Part shown: piece after piece, positions 25,101 through 33,200 of the stretch
Position numbering within the stretch: the first letter of the stretch is position 1
Layout of the letters: the number at the start of each line of letters is the position of its first letter
From: SB25 sp050180705
GTDB taxonomy: Bacteria; Bacteroidota; Bacteroidia; Bacteroidales; Tenuifilaceae
Assembly: GCA_050180705.1 (NCBI GenBank)
Contig: JBFXDX010000013.1
Coordinates: 62,001 to 126,000, forward strand
Direction: 5' to 3'
Length of the DNA stretch: 64,000 nucleotides
Notes under the pieces: generated by a model
What the model was told of the DNA's origin: nothing
What the model saw: only the letters and a program-made list of their open reading frames with translations
Database searches by the model: none
Made by a program: the position numbers and the translations under genes

Positions 25101-25850
25101 ATCAAGCAAATCGTTTGGTAAGCGATACTCTGGAATTCCGTAACGTAACCAACCACCTGCGTGCGCTTGTGCCTCAAAAATGTCGCACTGATGACCTTTT
25201 TGTTGAAGGAAGTAAGCGGCTGAAAGTCCGCCAGGACCAGCACCAATAATCGCCACCTTTTTACCTGTTGATGGTGCAATGGTGGGTTTGTAATGATGAT
25301 TTGATTCCAAATCGCGGTCGGCGGCGAAACGTTTTAGGTAATCGATACCAACTCCAGTTCCCTCGTCCATATTGTTACGGCGACAGGCTGTTTCGCAAGG
25401 ACGAACGCAAACCCTACCGCAAATTGCTGGTAGCGGATTAGTCTGCTTAATTAGTCCAATTGCTTCGCTGTATAGTCCTTTCTCAATTAGCGAAATGTAA
25501 CCCTGAACATCAACACTAGCAGGGCAACGCTCGCGGCAAGGTGCGGCGCAATCGGCATAGTGGTTGCTCATTATCAAGTCCAGCGCAGTTTTGCGAGCCT
25601 TGTGTACGCGGTTATTGTCAGTGTTGATTTTCATTCCCTCGGCAACACGTGTTGAGCAGGACGGTTGTAGGTTTCGTTGACCTTCAATTTCCACCACGCA
25701 AACGTAGCACGATGAGTATGGCTCTAATCTTGGGTCGTGACAAAGGGTTGGGATTTCAATTCCGTGTCTGCGTGCAACATCAAGTATATACTCGCCTTTG
25801 TGGGCTGTTGTGTTAATTCCGTTTAGAACTATATTTACCTGTTCGCTCAT
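22146..25850 (-). CDS. Fusion of NuoG-type Fe-S, GltD-like and pterin-oxidoreductase domains
   Basis: A 1234-residue multidomain oxidoreductase. Residues 1-80 form a [2Fe-2S] domain (CHDP, CYVC, C65). About 95-180 is a GltD-type Fe-S region (CAAPCRERCP, CGRVC, CETAC). About 195-510 is an FAD/NAD(P) module (IIGAGPGG at 200; IVGGGNTAMDCC at 332). About 583-690 carries more clusters, including CILCSRCVRIC and CESCGMCISAC. From about 711 a molybdopterin-oxidoreductase domain begins with an intact [4Fe-4S] motif (CGFCSVGC, then Cys746). At the active site KFARAAAKTNNVGSFHYMNG aligns with formate dehydrogenases but has Asn833-Gly834 where they have Cys/Sec-His. Formate oxidation is therefore unlikely. 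It stands in an operon with NuoF- and NuoE-like genes; a pyridine nucleotide/ferredoxin electron-transfer or bifurcating role is inference. Confidence 0.85.
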   Translation of the reverse strand: MSEQVNIVLNGINTTAHKGEYILDVARRHGIEIPTLCHDPRLEPYSSCYVCVVEIEGQRNLQPSCSTRVAEGMKINTDNNRVHKARKTALDLIMSNHYADCAAPCRERCPASVDVQGYISLIEKGLYSEAIGLIKQTNPLPAICGRVCVRPCETACRRNNMDEGTGVGIDYLKRFAADRDLESNHHYKPTIAPSTGKKVAIIGAGPGGLSAAYFLQQKGHQCDIFEAQAHAGGWLRYGIPEYRLPNDLLDKEVAMITELGTNIFYNQKLGENLSYKKISEEYDAMILTIGSQRGALLGADGEDADGVFSGIDFLRNMEVTGQRYDFKGNRIAIVGGGNTAMDCCRTSIRCGSTDVKVIYRRTEAEMPANPIEIHESKLEGVEYQFLTAPVRVNKDANGKVKSMTLIKMGLGEPDASGRRRPVPIEGSEYDMEFDYILAAIGQKTDINFLEDVNKHAKNGELKANKWGDIDTNKATLQTGIPSVFAAGDGVSGPATIIEAVAQAKLASHSCHLYLSGQEVDAPKKEFLSKKDNFHQLSKDEFVNRYQHQLREDMPVLAADGRKNFNEVELGYTHEQAHHEVGRCLECGCNEYFDCQLKQHADTYQADQMRFMGEHKEFNVNFSHPYIEIDNNKCILCSRCVRICKDVVGANALTLVKRGFETYVAPALGETLSKTTCESCGMCISACPTGAITENVPFKPGPVKTETFETICGFCSVGCALTFHHRGGYIMKVTGAKGMVNADGNLCMYGKFGYRKFNSTSRLTKPLKKVNDKFVEISFDEAYQMIAEQIKNAKPEQNVFFAGASLTNEEQYLVQKFARAAAKTNNVGSFHYMNGDSAFAIDSAANFNFDSIKNTNHIYLLASQINRNNPVLGYMFNTAKKTITVISTKESNLADRANEFIQVQSYYHFVKAVNHYLLAHDKQNMIFIGDHCENFGKYDSTLLLEDFNQLCENAGVSHSQVERFANEFNNDFGALLVFAENEVSNATAQEIINLMLITGKLGKSNGGLIALKQKNNSHGLVDMGVRPETGIGMQSITSPELVSQLKTKWKVDAIPTETLKVEQAFSNGDFKNIFIFGEDPVGTAIHKLNVKENLQKAEFIVVQDSFMSETAEMANLVLPASIWFETGGSFTNSNHMVQQFREGLKPKVEHTTIDQLLALLKQFNINGCKDVYDVQTEILSLLPQTNHSHKYSFVETNSDLGHMQFVSGCNHIMVQFDREFEAKLEHSKTNQYERV

Positions 25851-25966
25851 TTGGAGTTGTTTGTTTGGCTGTTTGACTGTTTGGTTTAAAGACTATAGGA
25901 TTTTAGGCTATTAGATCGAAATCTATATTCTTATTCCTAATTCATTTAACCTTTAACTTTTATCTC

Positions 25967-27745
25967 TTAACTTTTTGTAATTGCATCAAAACGGCAAGTT
26001 GAGTAACAATCGCCGCACTTAATGCATATATTCTGATTTATGTGATGAACCATTTTGCGCTCTCCATCAATCGCTTTAACAGGACATTTCACCGCACAAA
26101 TGGTACATCCAGTACACTTATTTGCATCAATTTCGTAAGTGAGAAGTTTCTTGCAACTATGAGCAGGGCACTTCTTATCGCGAATGTGAGCCTCGTACTC
26201 GTGACGGAAGTACTTAATTGTAGTCAGTACAGGATTTGGAGCAGTTTGACCTAATCCGCATAGAGAACTATCCCTGACTTGTAATGCAAGTTCTTCAAGT
26301 TTTTCTATATCACCTTCCTTTCCTTCACCTTGGGTGATTCTGGTTAGAATTTCAAGCATTCGTTTTGTTCCAATACGGCAGAATGTGCATTTGCCACACG
26401 ATTCCTTTTGTGTGAAATCGAGGAAGAAACGGGCAACGTCAACCATACAGGTTGTTTCGTCCATTACAACCATTCCGCCTGAGCCCATAATTGCTCCGGT
26501 CGCATTAACTTGGTCGTAGTCAACTTGTAGATCTATTAGATGCTCGGGAATGCAACCGCCCGAAGGCCCTCCAAGCTGTACTGCCTTGAATTGCTTGTTA
26601 TCCTGAATTCCACCACCAAGTTTAAAGATGATATCGCGAAGGCTCATTCCCATTGGAACTTCAACAAGACCTCCGTGCTTAATTTTACCTGTTAATGCAA
26701 AAACCTTGGTTCCTTTACTTTTCTCGGTTCCATACTTGTTGAACGATCCAGCACCGTGACTTACAATGTACGATACGTTGGCAAATGTTTCAACGTTGTT
26801 GATGTTAGATGGCTTACGCCATAGTCCCGATTCGGCTGGGAACGGTGGACGTTTCGATGGCATTCCGCGTTTTCCCTCTATTGATGCCATTAATGCGGTT
26901 TCCTCACCGCAAACAAAGGCACCAGCACCTTCCTTAATATGAATATCGAGGTTGAACCCTTCAATGCCTTGGATATTATTTCCCAAATAGCCACGCTCGT
27001 GAGCTTGGGCCAATGCGATGTTTAGGCGTTTGATTGCCAGAGGGTACTCGGCACGGCAGTAAATAACACCATCAGTAGCACCAATGGCGTATGCGCCAAT
27101 TATCATACCTTCAATAACCGCGTGTGGGTCGCCTTCGAGTAGTGAGCGATCCATAAATGCTCCGGGGTCGCCCTCGTCAGCATTACAAATAATGTACTTT
27201 TCGGCGGATTGGCTTGCACGGGCAAATCTCCATTTCATACCAGTTGGGAATCCACCACCACCACGGCCACGAAGACCTGAGTCGATAATGGTTTGGATAA
27301 CAACATCGGCTGCAATTTTATCCTTTGCAATTAGTTTTAAGGCAGAGTAACCGCCTCTATCTTCGTATTCCTGAATATTCTCGGGGTCGATATATCCACA
27401 GTTCCGAAGGGCAATCTTAACTTGACCATCGAAGTAAACACTGTCGGGAGTGGTGAATAAATCGGTTTTTACAACGTAATCCTTAATTGGATTCAGCCCA
27501 ATAACGTGTTGCTGAATAATCTCAATGGCCTTGTCCTCATCAACATCTCCATAAATCATTGAGCCATTATCGTCAATCACTTCAACAAGTGGTTCGCGGA
27601 AGCACATTCCAATACAGCTCGTTTTTGCAAGTTCAAAGTCGAGTTTTTCGGTTTCCTGAAGGGCTTTTATTTTGTTGTAAACCTTGTTGGCTCCTGCTGC
27701 AATTCCGCAACTACCAAGTCCAACAATTACCTTTGTTTGTGTCAT
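25967..27745 (-). CDS. NuoF/HydB-type NADH-binding flavoprotein subunit
   Basis: 592-residue subunit with the extended architecture of bifurcating-hydrogenase HydB rather than respiratory NuoF. There is an N-terminal thioredoxin-like [2Fe-2S] domain (about 1-95; GSCGIAAG, CIGMC). An FMN/NADH domain follows (GLRGRGGGGFPTGMKW, NADEGDPGAFMDRS). The NuoF [4Fe-4S] motif is ESCGKCTFCRIGT, and a C-terminal pair of ferredoxin clusters is present (CTGCTICAVKCP, CIKCGDCYSTC). It would oxidise or reduce NAD(H) and pass electrons to the 1234-residue partner. It is 116 bases upstream of that gene and 70 bases downstream of the NuoE-like gene. Confidence 0.92.
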   Translation of the reverse strand: MTQTKVIVGLGSCGIAAGANKVYNKIKALQETEKLDFELAKTSCIGMCFREPLVEVIDDNGSMIYGDVDEDKAIEIIQQHVIGLNPIKDYVVKTDLFTTPDSVYFDGQVKIALRNCGYIDPENIQEYEDRGGYSALKLIAKDKIAADVVIQTIIDSGLRGRGGGGFPTGMKWRFARASQSAEKYIICNADEGDPGAFMDRSLLEGDPHAVIEGMIIGAYAIGATDGVIYCRAEYPLAIKRLNIALAQAHERGYLGNNIQGIEGFNLDIHIKEGAGAFVCGEETALMASIEGKRGMPSKRPPFPAESGLWRKPSNINNVETFANVSYIVSHGAGSFNKYGTEKSKGTKVFALTGKIKHGGLVEVPMGMSLRDIIFKLGGGIQDNKQFKAVQLGGPSGGCIPEHLIDLQVDYDQVNATGAIMGSGGMVVMDETTCMVDVARFFLDFTQKESCGKCTFCRIGTKRMLEILTRITQGEGKEGDIEKLEELALQVRDSSLCGLGQTAPNPVLTTIKYFRHEYEAHIRDKKCPAHSCKKLLTYEIDANKCTGCTICAVKCPVKAIDGERKMVHHINQNICIKCGDCYSTCRFDAITKS

Positions 27746-27815
27746 AATAAGTGATGAGTTAAAGGTTAAAAGTTAAAGGTTTCAGCACCATCAACTTTCA
27801 ACGAACAACTATAAA

Positions 27816-28343
27816 CTATTTGTTTTGGCTTTCCCTAATTCGGATTTCCTTGATTATTTTCACTGCAGAGCTGCCTGTGAGTTTACCAAAGGTTTCCTCT
27901 CCAATCATCATAACTGGGGCAAGAGAGCAGCAACCTAGGCAGGCTACGGTTTCCAGTGTGAAAAGTTTGTCGGATGTTGTTCCGCCATCTTCAACGCCCA
28001 ATGCATCCTTTATTGCGGTGGAAATTGCATCGGCACCTTGAACGTGACAGGCTGTTCCATGGCAGACCTTCACTACGTTTTTGCCAACTGGTTTAAGTCT
28101 GAACTGTGCGTAGAATGTGGCTACGCCATACATATCGCTTAGGGTTAATTCTGTTTCCTTTGCTAAAAGTTCAAAGGCGCTTTTAGGTATATACCCATAA
28201 ATTGATTGAACTCCCTGAAGTAGCGGTATCAGACTGCCTCTTTTACCACGGTACTTGTTGATTAACGGCATAATTAACGATAAATCGACTTCGCTGTTAA
28301 TTTCAACAGTATCTACATTGTTGCTAATTCTCTGTATGCGCAT
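27816..28343 (-). CDS. NuoE/HydC-type [2Fe-2S] thioredoxin-like subunit
   Basis: Subunit of 175 residues. A helical N-terminal part (about 20-80; LIPLLQGVQSIYGYIP) is followed by a thioredoxin-like domain binding one [2Fe-2S] cluster with Cys in VCHGTACHVQGA (about 92-103) and in ACLGCCSLAPVMMIG (about 134-148). This is the NuoE signature. First gene of the operon; a perfect palindrome lies about 110 bases upstream of its start. Confidence 0.92.
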   Translation of the reverse strand: MRIQRISNNVDTVEINSEVDLSLIMPLINKYRGKRGSLIPLLQGVQSIYGYIPKSAFELLAKETELTLSDMYGVATFYAQFRLKPVGKNVVKVCHGTACHVQGADAISTAIKDALGVEDGGTTSDKLFTLETVACLGCCSLAPVMMIGEETFGKLTGSSAVKIIKEIRIRESQNK

Positions 28344-28453
28344 TGCAGAGGTTAATTATTTGATTAATAAGAAGGTTGTTTGTTTATGGAAATCCGACTA
28401 AACATTTACAAAAAAAGCATTTTTTCGATATGATATTTCAATATATGCTGTAA

Positions 28454-28475
28454 AATATGCAAATATTTGCATATT
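28454..28475. promoter_or_regulatory. Perfect 22-bp palindrome upstream of the NuoEF operon
   Basis: Half-site AATATGCAAAT is followed directly by its exact reverse complement. It lies between the convergent end of gdhA's transcript and the NuoE-like start. The length and symmetry fit a dimeric regulator's operator, but no known consensus (Rex, FNR/CRP) matches closely. It could also extrude as a cruciform in this AT-rich stretch. Confidence 0.5.
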
Positions 28476-28501
28476 GTCTTAGTAATGAAAGAAAATGAAA
28501 T

Positions 28502-28534
28502 AACCCTGTCAGGATTCCAAACTTTGACAGGGTT
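28502..28534 (-). terminator. Terminator of gdhA
   Basis: AACCCTGTCA pairs perfectly with TGACAGGGTT over ten bases, with a 13-base loop. On the reverse strand a T-rich stretch follows. It lies 12 bases past the gdhA stop. Confidence 0.85.
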
Positions 28535-28545
28535 AAAGTTATGAG

Positions 28546-29901
28546 TTATACTGCTCCTTGAGCAATCATTGAGTCGGCAACTTTTACAAATCCACCAATG
28601 TTTGCACCATCTACATAGTTGATGAAACCATCGGGTTTAGTGCCGTACTTCTTGCAAGTTTCGTGAATATTAATCATAATTTGATGTAGACGTTGGTCAA
28701 CTTCCTCGCGAGTCCACGATAAACGCAATGAGTTTTGTGACATCTCAAGTCCTGACGTGGCAACACCACCAGCGTTAGCAGCTTTGCCAGGTCCGTAAAG
28801 TATCTTTGCATTTAGGTAAACCTCAATTGCATCGGGGGTTGATGGCATATTTGCACCTTCTGAAACGCAGATGCAGCCATTCTTTACCAGTGTTTTGGCT
28901 TCTTCTCCATTTATTTCATTCTGAGTAGCAGATGGTAATGCAATGTCGCACTTGATTCCCCAAGGACGTTCGGATGCAAAATATTCGCAACCATACTTTT
29001 CGGCATACTCCTTAATACGTCCACGTTTCTCGTTCTTTAGCCACATTACATAGTTCAATTTCTCAGCATCAATACCTTTTGGATCGTAAATAAAACCTTC
29101 GGAATCGGATAGCGTTACAACCCTTCCACCAAGATCATTAACTTTCTCAACAGTGTACTGAGCAACATTTCCAGAACCTGAAACTGCTACGATTTTATCC
29201 TTGAAGCTTAGCCCACGAGTCTTAAGCATTTCCTGAGCAAAGTAAACATTACCATAGCCAGTAGCTTCTGGACGAATTAATGAACCACCCCATTTAAGAC
29301 CTTTACCTGTTAAGACGCCAGTAAACTCGTTTCTAATACGTTTGTATTGGCCAAACATAAATCCTATTTCACGTCCGCCAACACCTATATCGCCAGCAGG
29401 CACATCGGTGTCGGGACCAATATGGCGAGAAAGTTCTGTCATAAAACTTTGGCAGAAGCGCATCACTTCTTTATCGCTTTTTCCTTTAGGATCGAAATCG
29501 GAACCACCTTTACCGCCACCCATTGGGAGTGATGTTAGGCTGTTTTTGAATACTTGCTCAAATGCTAGAAACTTAAGAATACTAAGATTTACAGTTGGGT
29601 GAAAACGTAAACCACCTTTGTATGGACCAATTGCACTGTTCATTTCAATTCGGAATCCACGGTTTATTTGGATGTTGCCCTTGTCGTCAATCCATGGAAC
29701 ACGAAACATAATAACTCTTTCTGGTTCAGTAATTCGCTCAAGTATTTTCTCATCGCTGTAGATAGGGTGTTCTTCGATGTAGGGCAAAATACTTTCAATT
29801 ACCTCCCTGGCTGCTTGGTGAAATTCTGGTTCGCCAGGATTTTTAGCTACTAAATTAGCCATAAAGGCGTTTGCTTTTTCTTGTAAGGCCATGTTTTTCA
29901 T
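28546..29901 (-). CDS. gdhA: NADP-type glutamate dehydrogenase
   Basis: Hexameric enzyme that interconverts 2-oxoglutarate plus ammonia and glutamate. From the ATG at 29901 (MKNMALQEK) the product is 451 residues, the usual length of the small hexameric class. Conserved segments are GPYKGGLRFHP, the catalytic-Lys region SLPMGGGKGGSDFDPKGKSD, PAGDIGVGGREIG, the nucleotide-binding VSGSGNVAQY (about 240-250) and GGVATSGLEMSQN. NADP specificity is inferred from class. An in-frame ATG 51 bases upstream is possible but would add a poorly conserved hydrophobic leader. It has its own terminator and is probably monocistronic. Confidence 0.95.
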   Translation of the reverse strand: MKNMALQEKANAFMANLVAKNPGEPEFHQAAREVIESILPYIEEHPIYSDEKILERITEPERVIMFRVPWIDDKGNIQINRGFRIEMNSAIGPYKGGLRFHPTVNLSILKFLAFEQVFKNSLTSLPMGGGKGGSDFDPKGKSDKEVMRFCQSFMTELSRHIGPDTDVPAGDIGVGGREIGFMFGQYKRIRNEFTGVLTGKGLKWGGSLIRPEATGYGNVYFAQEMLKTRGLSFKDKIVAVSGSGNVAQYTVEKVNDLGGRVVTLSDSEGFIYDPKGIDAEKLNYVMWLKNEKRGRIKEYAEKYGCEYFASERPWGIKCDIALPSATQNEINGEEAKTLVKNGCICVSEGANMPSTPDAIEVYLNAKILYGPGKAANAGGVATSGLEMSQNSLRLSWTREEVDQRLHQIMINIHETCKKYGTKPDGFINYVDGANIGGFVKVADSMIAQGAV

Positions 29902-30284
29902 AATACGTAAATTTAGTTGGTTAATAAAGAATGTTAATGAAACAAGGAACAATACAGTTACAATTAAATAGCCAAATGAAATATTTCGCTACAATTTATT
30001 AAAAAAATAATAAGCTGACTGTTAATGTGTAAATATTTTTTCATAAAAAATTGATAATTGTCATATGTTTTTTGAAAAACCTTGTAATTGTCGGGTTTTT
30101 AGAATGGTGTGTGTTTGATCCTGTGCTAAAAGTTTGGATTACTTTCATCTTTTAAGGATGATCTTATTGATTAAGACTAAAATTCTCTATATCTTGATTG
30201 ACTGATTGTGAGTACTGTGGTCTTCAATTGAGTAAGTTGTTTTGGCTTATAGAATTGAGGACTTCCATTAAACCATATAGAGTT
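29902..30284. other. Divergent intergenic region (gdhA / PEP-synthase-like)
   Basis: About 380 AT-rich bases holding the promoters of gdhA and the large receiver/ATP-grasp gene. On the reverse strand a TTTG and a poor TAnnTTTG match are spaced 18 bases apart near 29950-29980, a weak gdhA promoter candidate. No repeat or RNA gene was recognised. Confidence 0.4.
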
Positions 30285-33200
30285 ATGGAGCAAAATGCAA
30301 ACCCCGAGGAATTTTTCCGATTATTAGCACAAAGCAAGGAGCGCTTAAAGGAATTATCCGCAATAAATAATGCTGTTACAATATTAAAGGAGGGAAAGCC
30401 AATTCCTGAAACATTGCATCAGTTTTGCCTTATTTTACCCGATGCATGGCAATACCCCGAATATACTGTTGCGCGGGTGAAGTATGGTGAGTTTGAGTTT
30501 CAAACAGTTGGTTTTAAGGAAACGCCCTGGTGTCAGAGGCAGGGGTTTGAGTCGATTGATGGTACTTTTGGTGCTGTTGAGATCTTTTACACAAGAGATT
30601 TTTCGAAGGAGTTTGAAGGTCCATTTCTTAAGGAGGAGCGAGATTTAATAAACAATCTTGCCAATATTCTACTTGGCTATATCAACAGCATTAAGGGACG
30701 TGATGTTATTCGGGAGGGGAAAATCTCACCCAAGAAAAAGCAGGCGGCAGAAACCCCTCATACAAAAAAGTTACTTCAGCGTTTCATCAATCAGCATAAT
30801 GCCGATAGGGATGTTTATCACGATTTGATGCCCTTTAAGGTTCATGAGATATTGCTTATATCAACTCTTTACGATGCTTACAGCATTGAGCGCGAGGATA
30901 GATTGACTGATAATATTTTGGGCGAGTACGCTAAACTGAGTTTGTCGGGAGTGCCTCGTATAACAGGTGTTTCTACTCTCGATGAGGCATTAGAGAAGTT
31001 GGAGGAGCGGTACTTCAATATGATTATCATTATGATGGGAGCCGACACGGTTAACCCTCTTAAAATGGCATCGAGAATTAAGGAGGATTATCAGCATATT
31101 CCATTGTATTTGCTGGTTAATAACAATGCAATTGTAAACGACATTGAAAAGAATCCTAATGCAATATTGGGCATCGATAAGATTTTTGTGTGGAATGGTG
31201 AGCCTAAGATTTTCTTTTCGATGATAAAGTTGCTTGAGGATAAAGTCAATATCGAGAATGATACGCGGGTTGGGTTAACGCGGGTTATTCTTTTGGTTGA
31301 GGATTCGCCTAAGTATTATTCGCGATATCTGCCTTTGCTGTATGGTAGTGTGCTAGAGCAAACAAAAAGGGTTGTTGAGGATGTTAGCACCGATGATTTG
31401 TACAAAGTTTTACGAATTCGTATTCGTCCAAAAATACTGCTGGCCGGAAACTACGAGGAGGCCATGGAGCTTTTTAATCGGTACAAAAATTACATGCTTT
31501 GCTTGATATCCGATGTGAAGTTTTATAGAGATGGCGTTTTGGATGATAATGCAGGCGTTGCGCTTGTGGAGCATGCTCGCAAAACGTTGCCAAATCTTCC
31601 GGTGATTCTTCAATCATATGAGAATTCGAATGAGGAGATTGCTTTTAGGCTGAAAGTTTCATTCCTAAATAAGAACTCAGAAAGTTTGCTACAGGATATC
31701 AAGAACTTTTTGAGTAATTATTTGGGCTTTGGCGATTTTGTGTTTAAGGATCAGGATGGAAGTCCAATTGCAATAGCGGCAACCATGGAGGAGTTCGAAA
31801 GGGCTTTACGCATAATTCCAGATGAGAGTCTCCTGTTTCATGCTCAAAAGAACCATTTCTCCATGTGGCTTTCTGCCCGTGGCGAAATTCAGGTTGCAAG
31901 AATTATACATCCATCTAAAATTGATGATTTTTCGGGACCTGCCGAAATTCGGGAATATTTACTTTATACGCTAAAAAAGTATCGTCAGGAAAAACGTCGT
32001 GGGAAGATTGTTGGATTCGAAACCGACTGGGAGGTCGATGAGAGTAACATTGTAAGTCTTGCTGATGGCTCGTTTGGTGGAAAGGGTAGGGGATTGTCAT
32101 TCATCAATACATTGATTTACACATTCGATATAACACAGTATACGCCTGATATTAATTTACGAACACCTCGAACATCCATCATAGGAACCAATGAGTTTGA
32201 GTGTTTCATGACTAGAAATGATCTTTACGAGAAGGTGTTTTCCTCTAATAATTATGAGGAGATAGAGCAGCACTTTATCAATGCTGAACTTTCCGATCAG
32301 TTAAAGATGAGGCTCGATAGGCTTCTTCAAATTTATCATCGCCCATTGGCGGTTCGTTCTTCAGGAATGCTCGAGGACTCAATAATGCAACCATTCGCAG
32401 GAATTTTCGAAACGTACTTAATTCCCAATGCCCATCCCGATCGATCGGTTCGAATGGAACGGCTAATGAATGCAATTAAATTGGTTTATGCGTCGGTTTT
32501 TTCGCCTACAGCGTTAGCGTATATAAAAGCGCTAAATCTTCGTGTTGAGGATGAGAAAATGGCAGTGATAATTCAGGAGGTTGTTGGAGAAAATTTCGGA
32601 AATTACTACTACCCGCATATAAGTGGAGTCGCTCAGTCGTATAATTACTATCCTTTTGGACATATCGAGCCAGAGGATGGGTTTGCCAATATAGCTATTG
32701 GTTTAGGAAAGTATGTTGTTGAGGGTGGTCGGGCATATAGGTTTTGCCCAAAATATCCAACTCTAATTAACTATACGCTGGATGATTTGATTAAAAATTC
32801 GCAGGTGGAGTTTCTTGCAGTTGATACAGAACGGCGCGAGTACGATTTGATGACAGGAGATGAGGCTGGCTTGGTTCATCTCGACCTGTTTGAAGCAGAA
32901 AAACAAGGAACGCTAAAGCATTGTGCATCGGTGTATAGTGCAGAGAATGGCAGTCTTACTCCAGGACTTAGTCAATCGGGACCAAGAGTGGTGAATTTTG
33001 CCAATGTATTAAAGTATAACTATATACCATTGGCGAATACAATCGATGTAATCCTTGATATTGTTCAGGAAGCGCTTGGTGCACCTTGCGAAATAGAGTT
33101 TGCGGTTGATTTAAACCGTGATGCAAACTATAAGGCGTCGTTTTTCCTGCTTCAGATAAAGCCTTTGATGGGAAATGTTCAAGAGTACAAAATAAATCCC

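Noticed and set aside
22146..25850. Annotation as a formate dehydrogenase alpha subunit
   Set aside because: The Cys/Sec-His pair that binds Mo/W in formate dehydrogenases is Asn-Gly here, so activity on formate is not supported.
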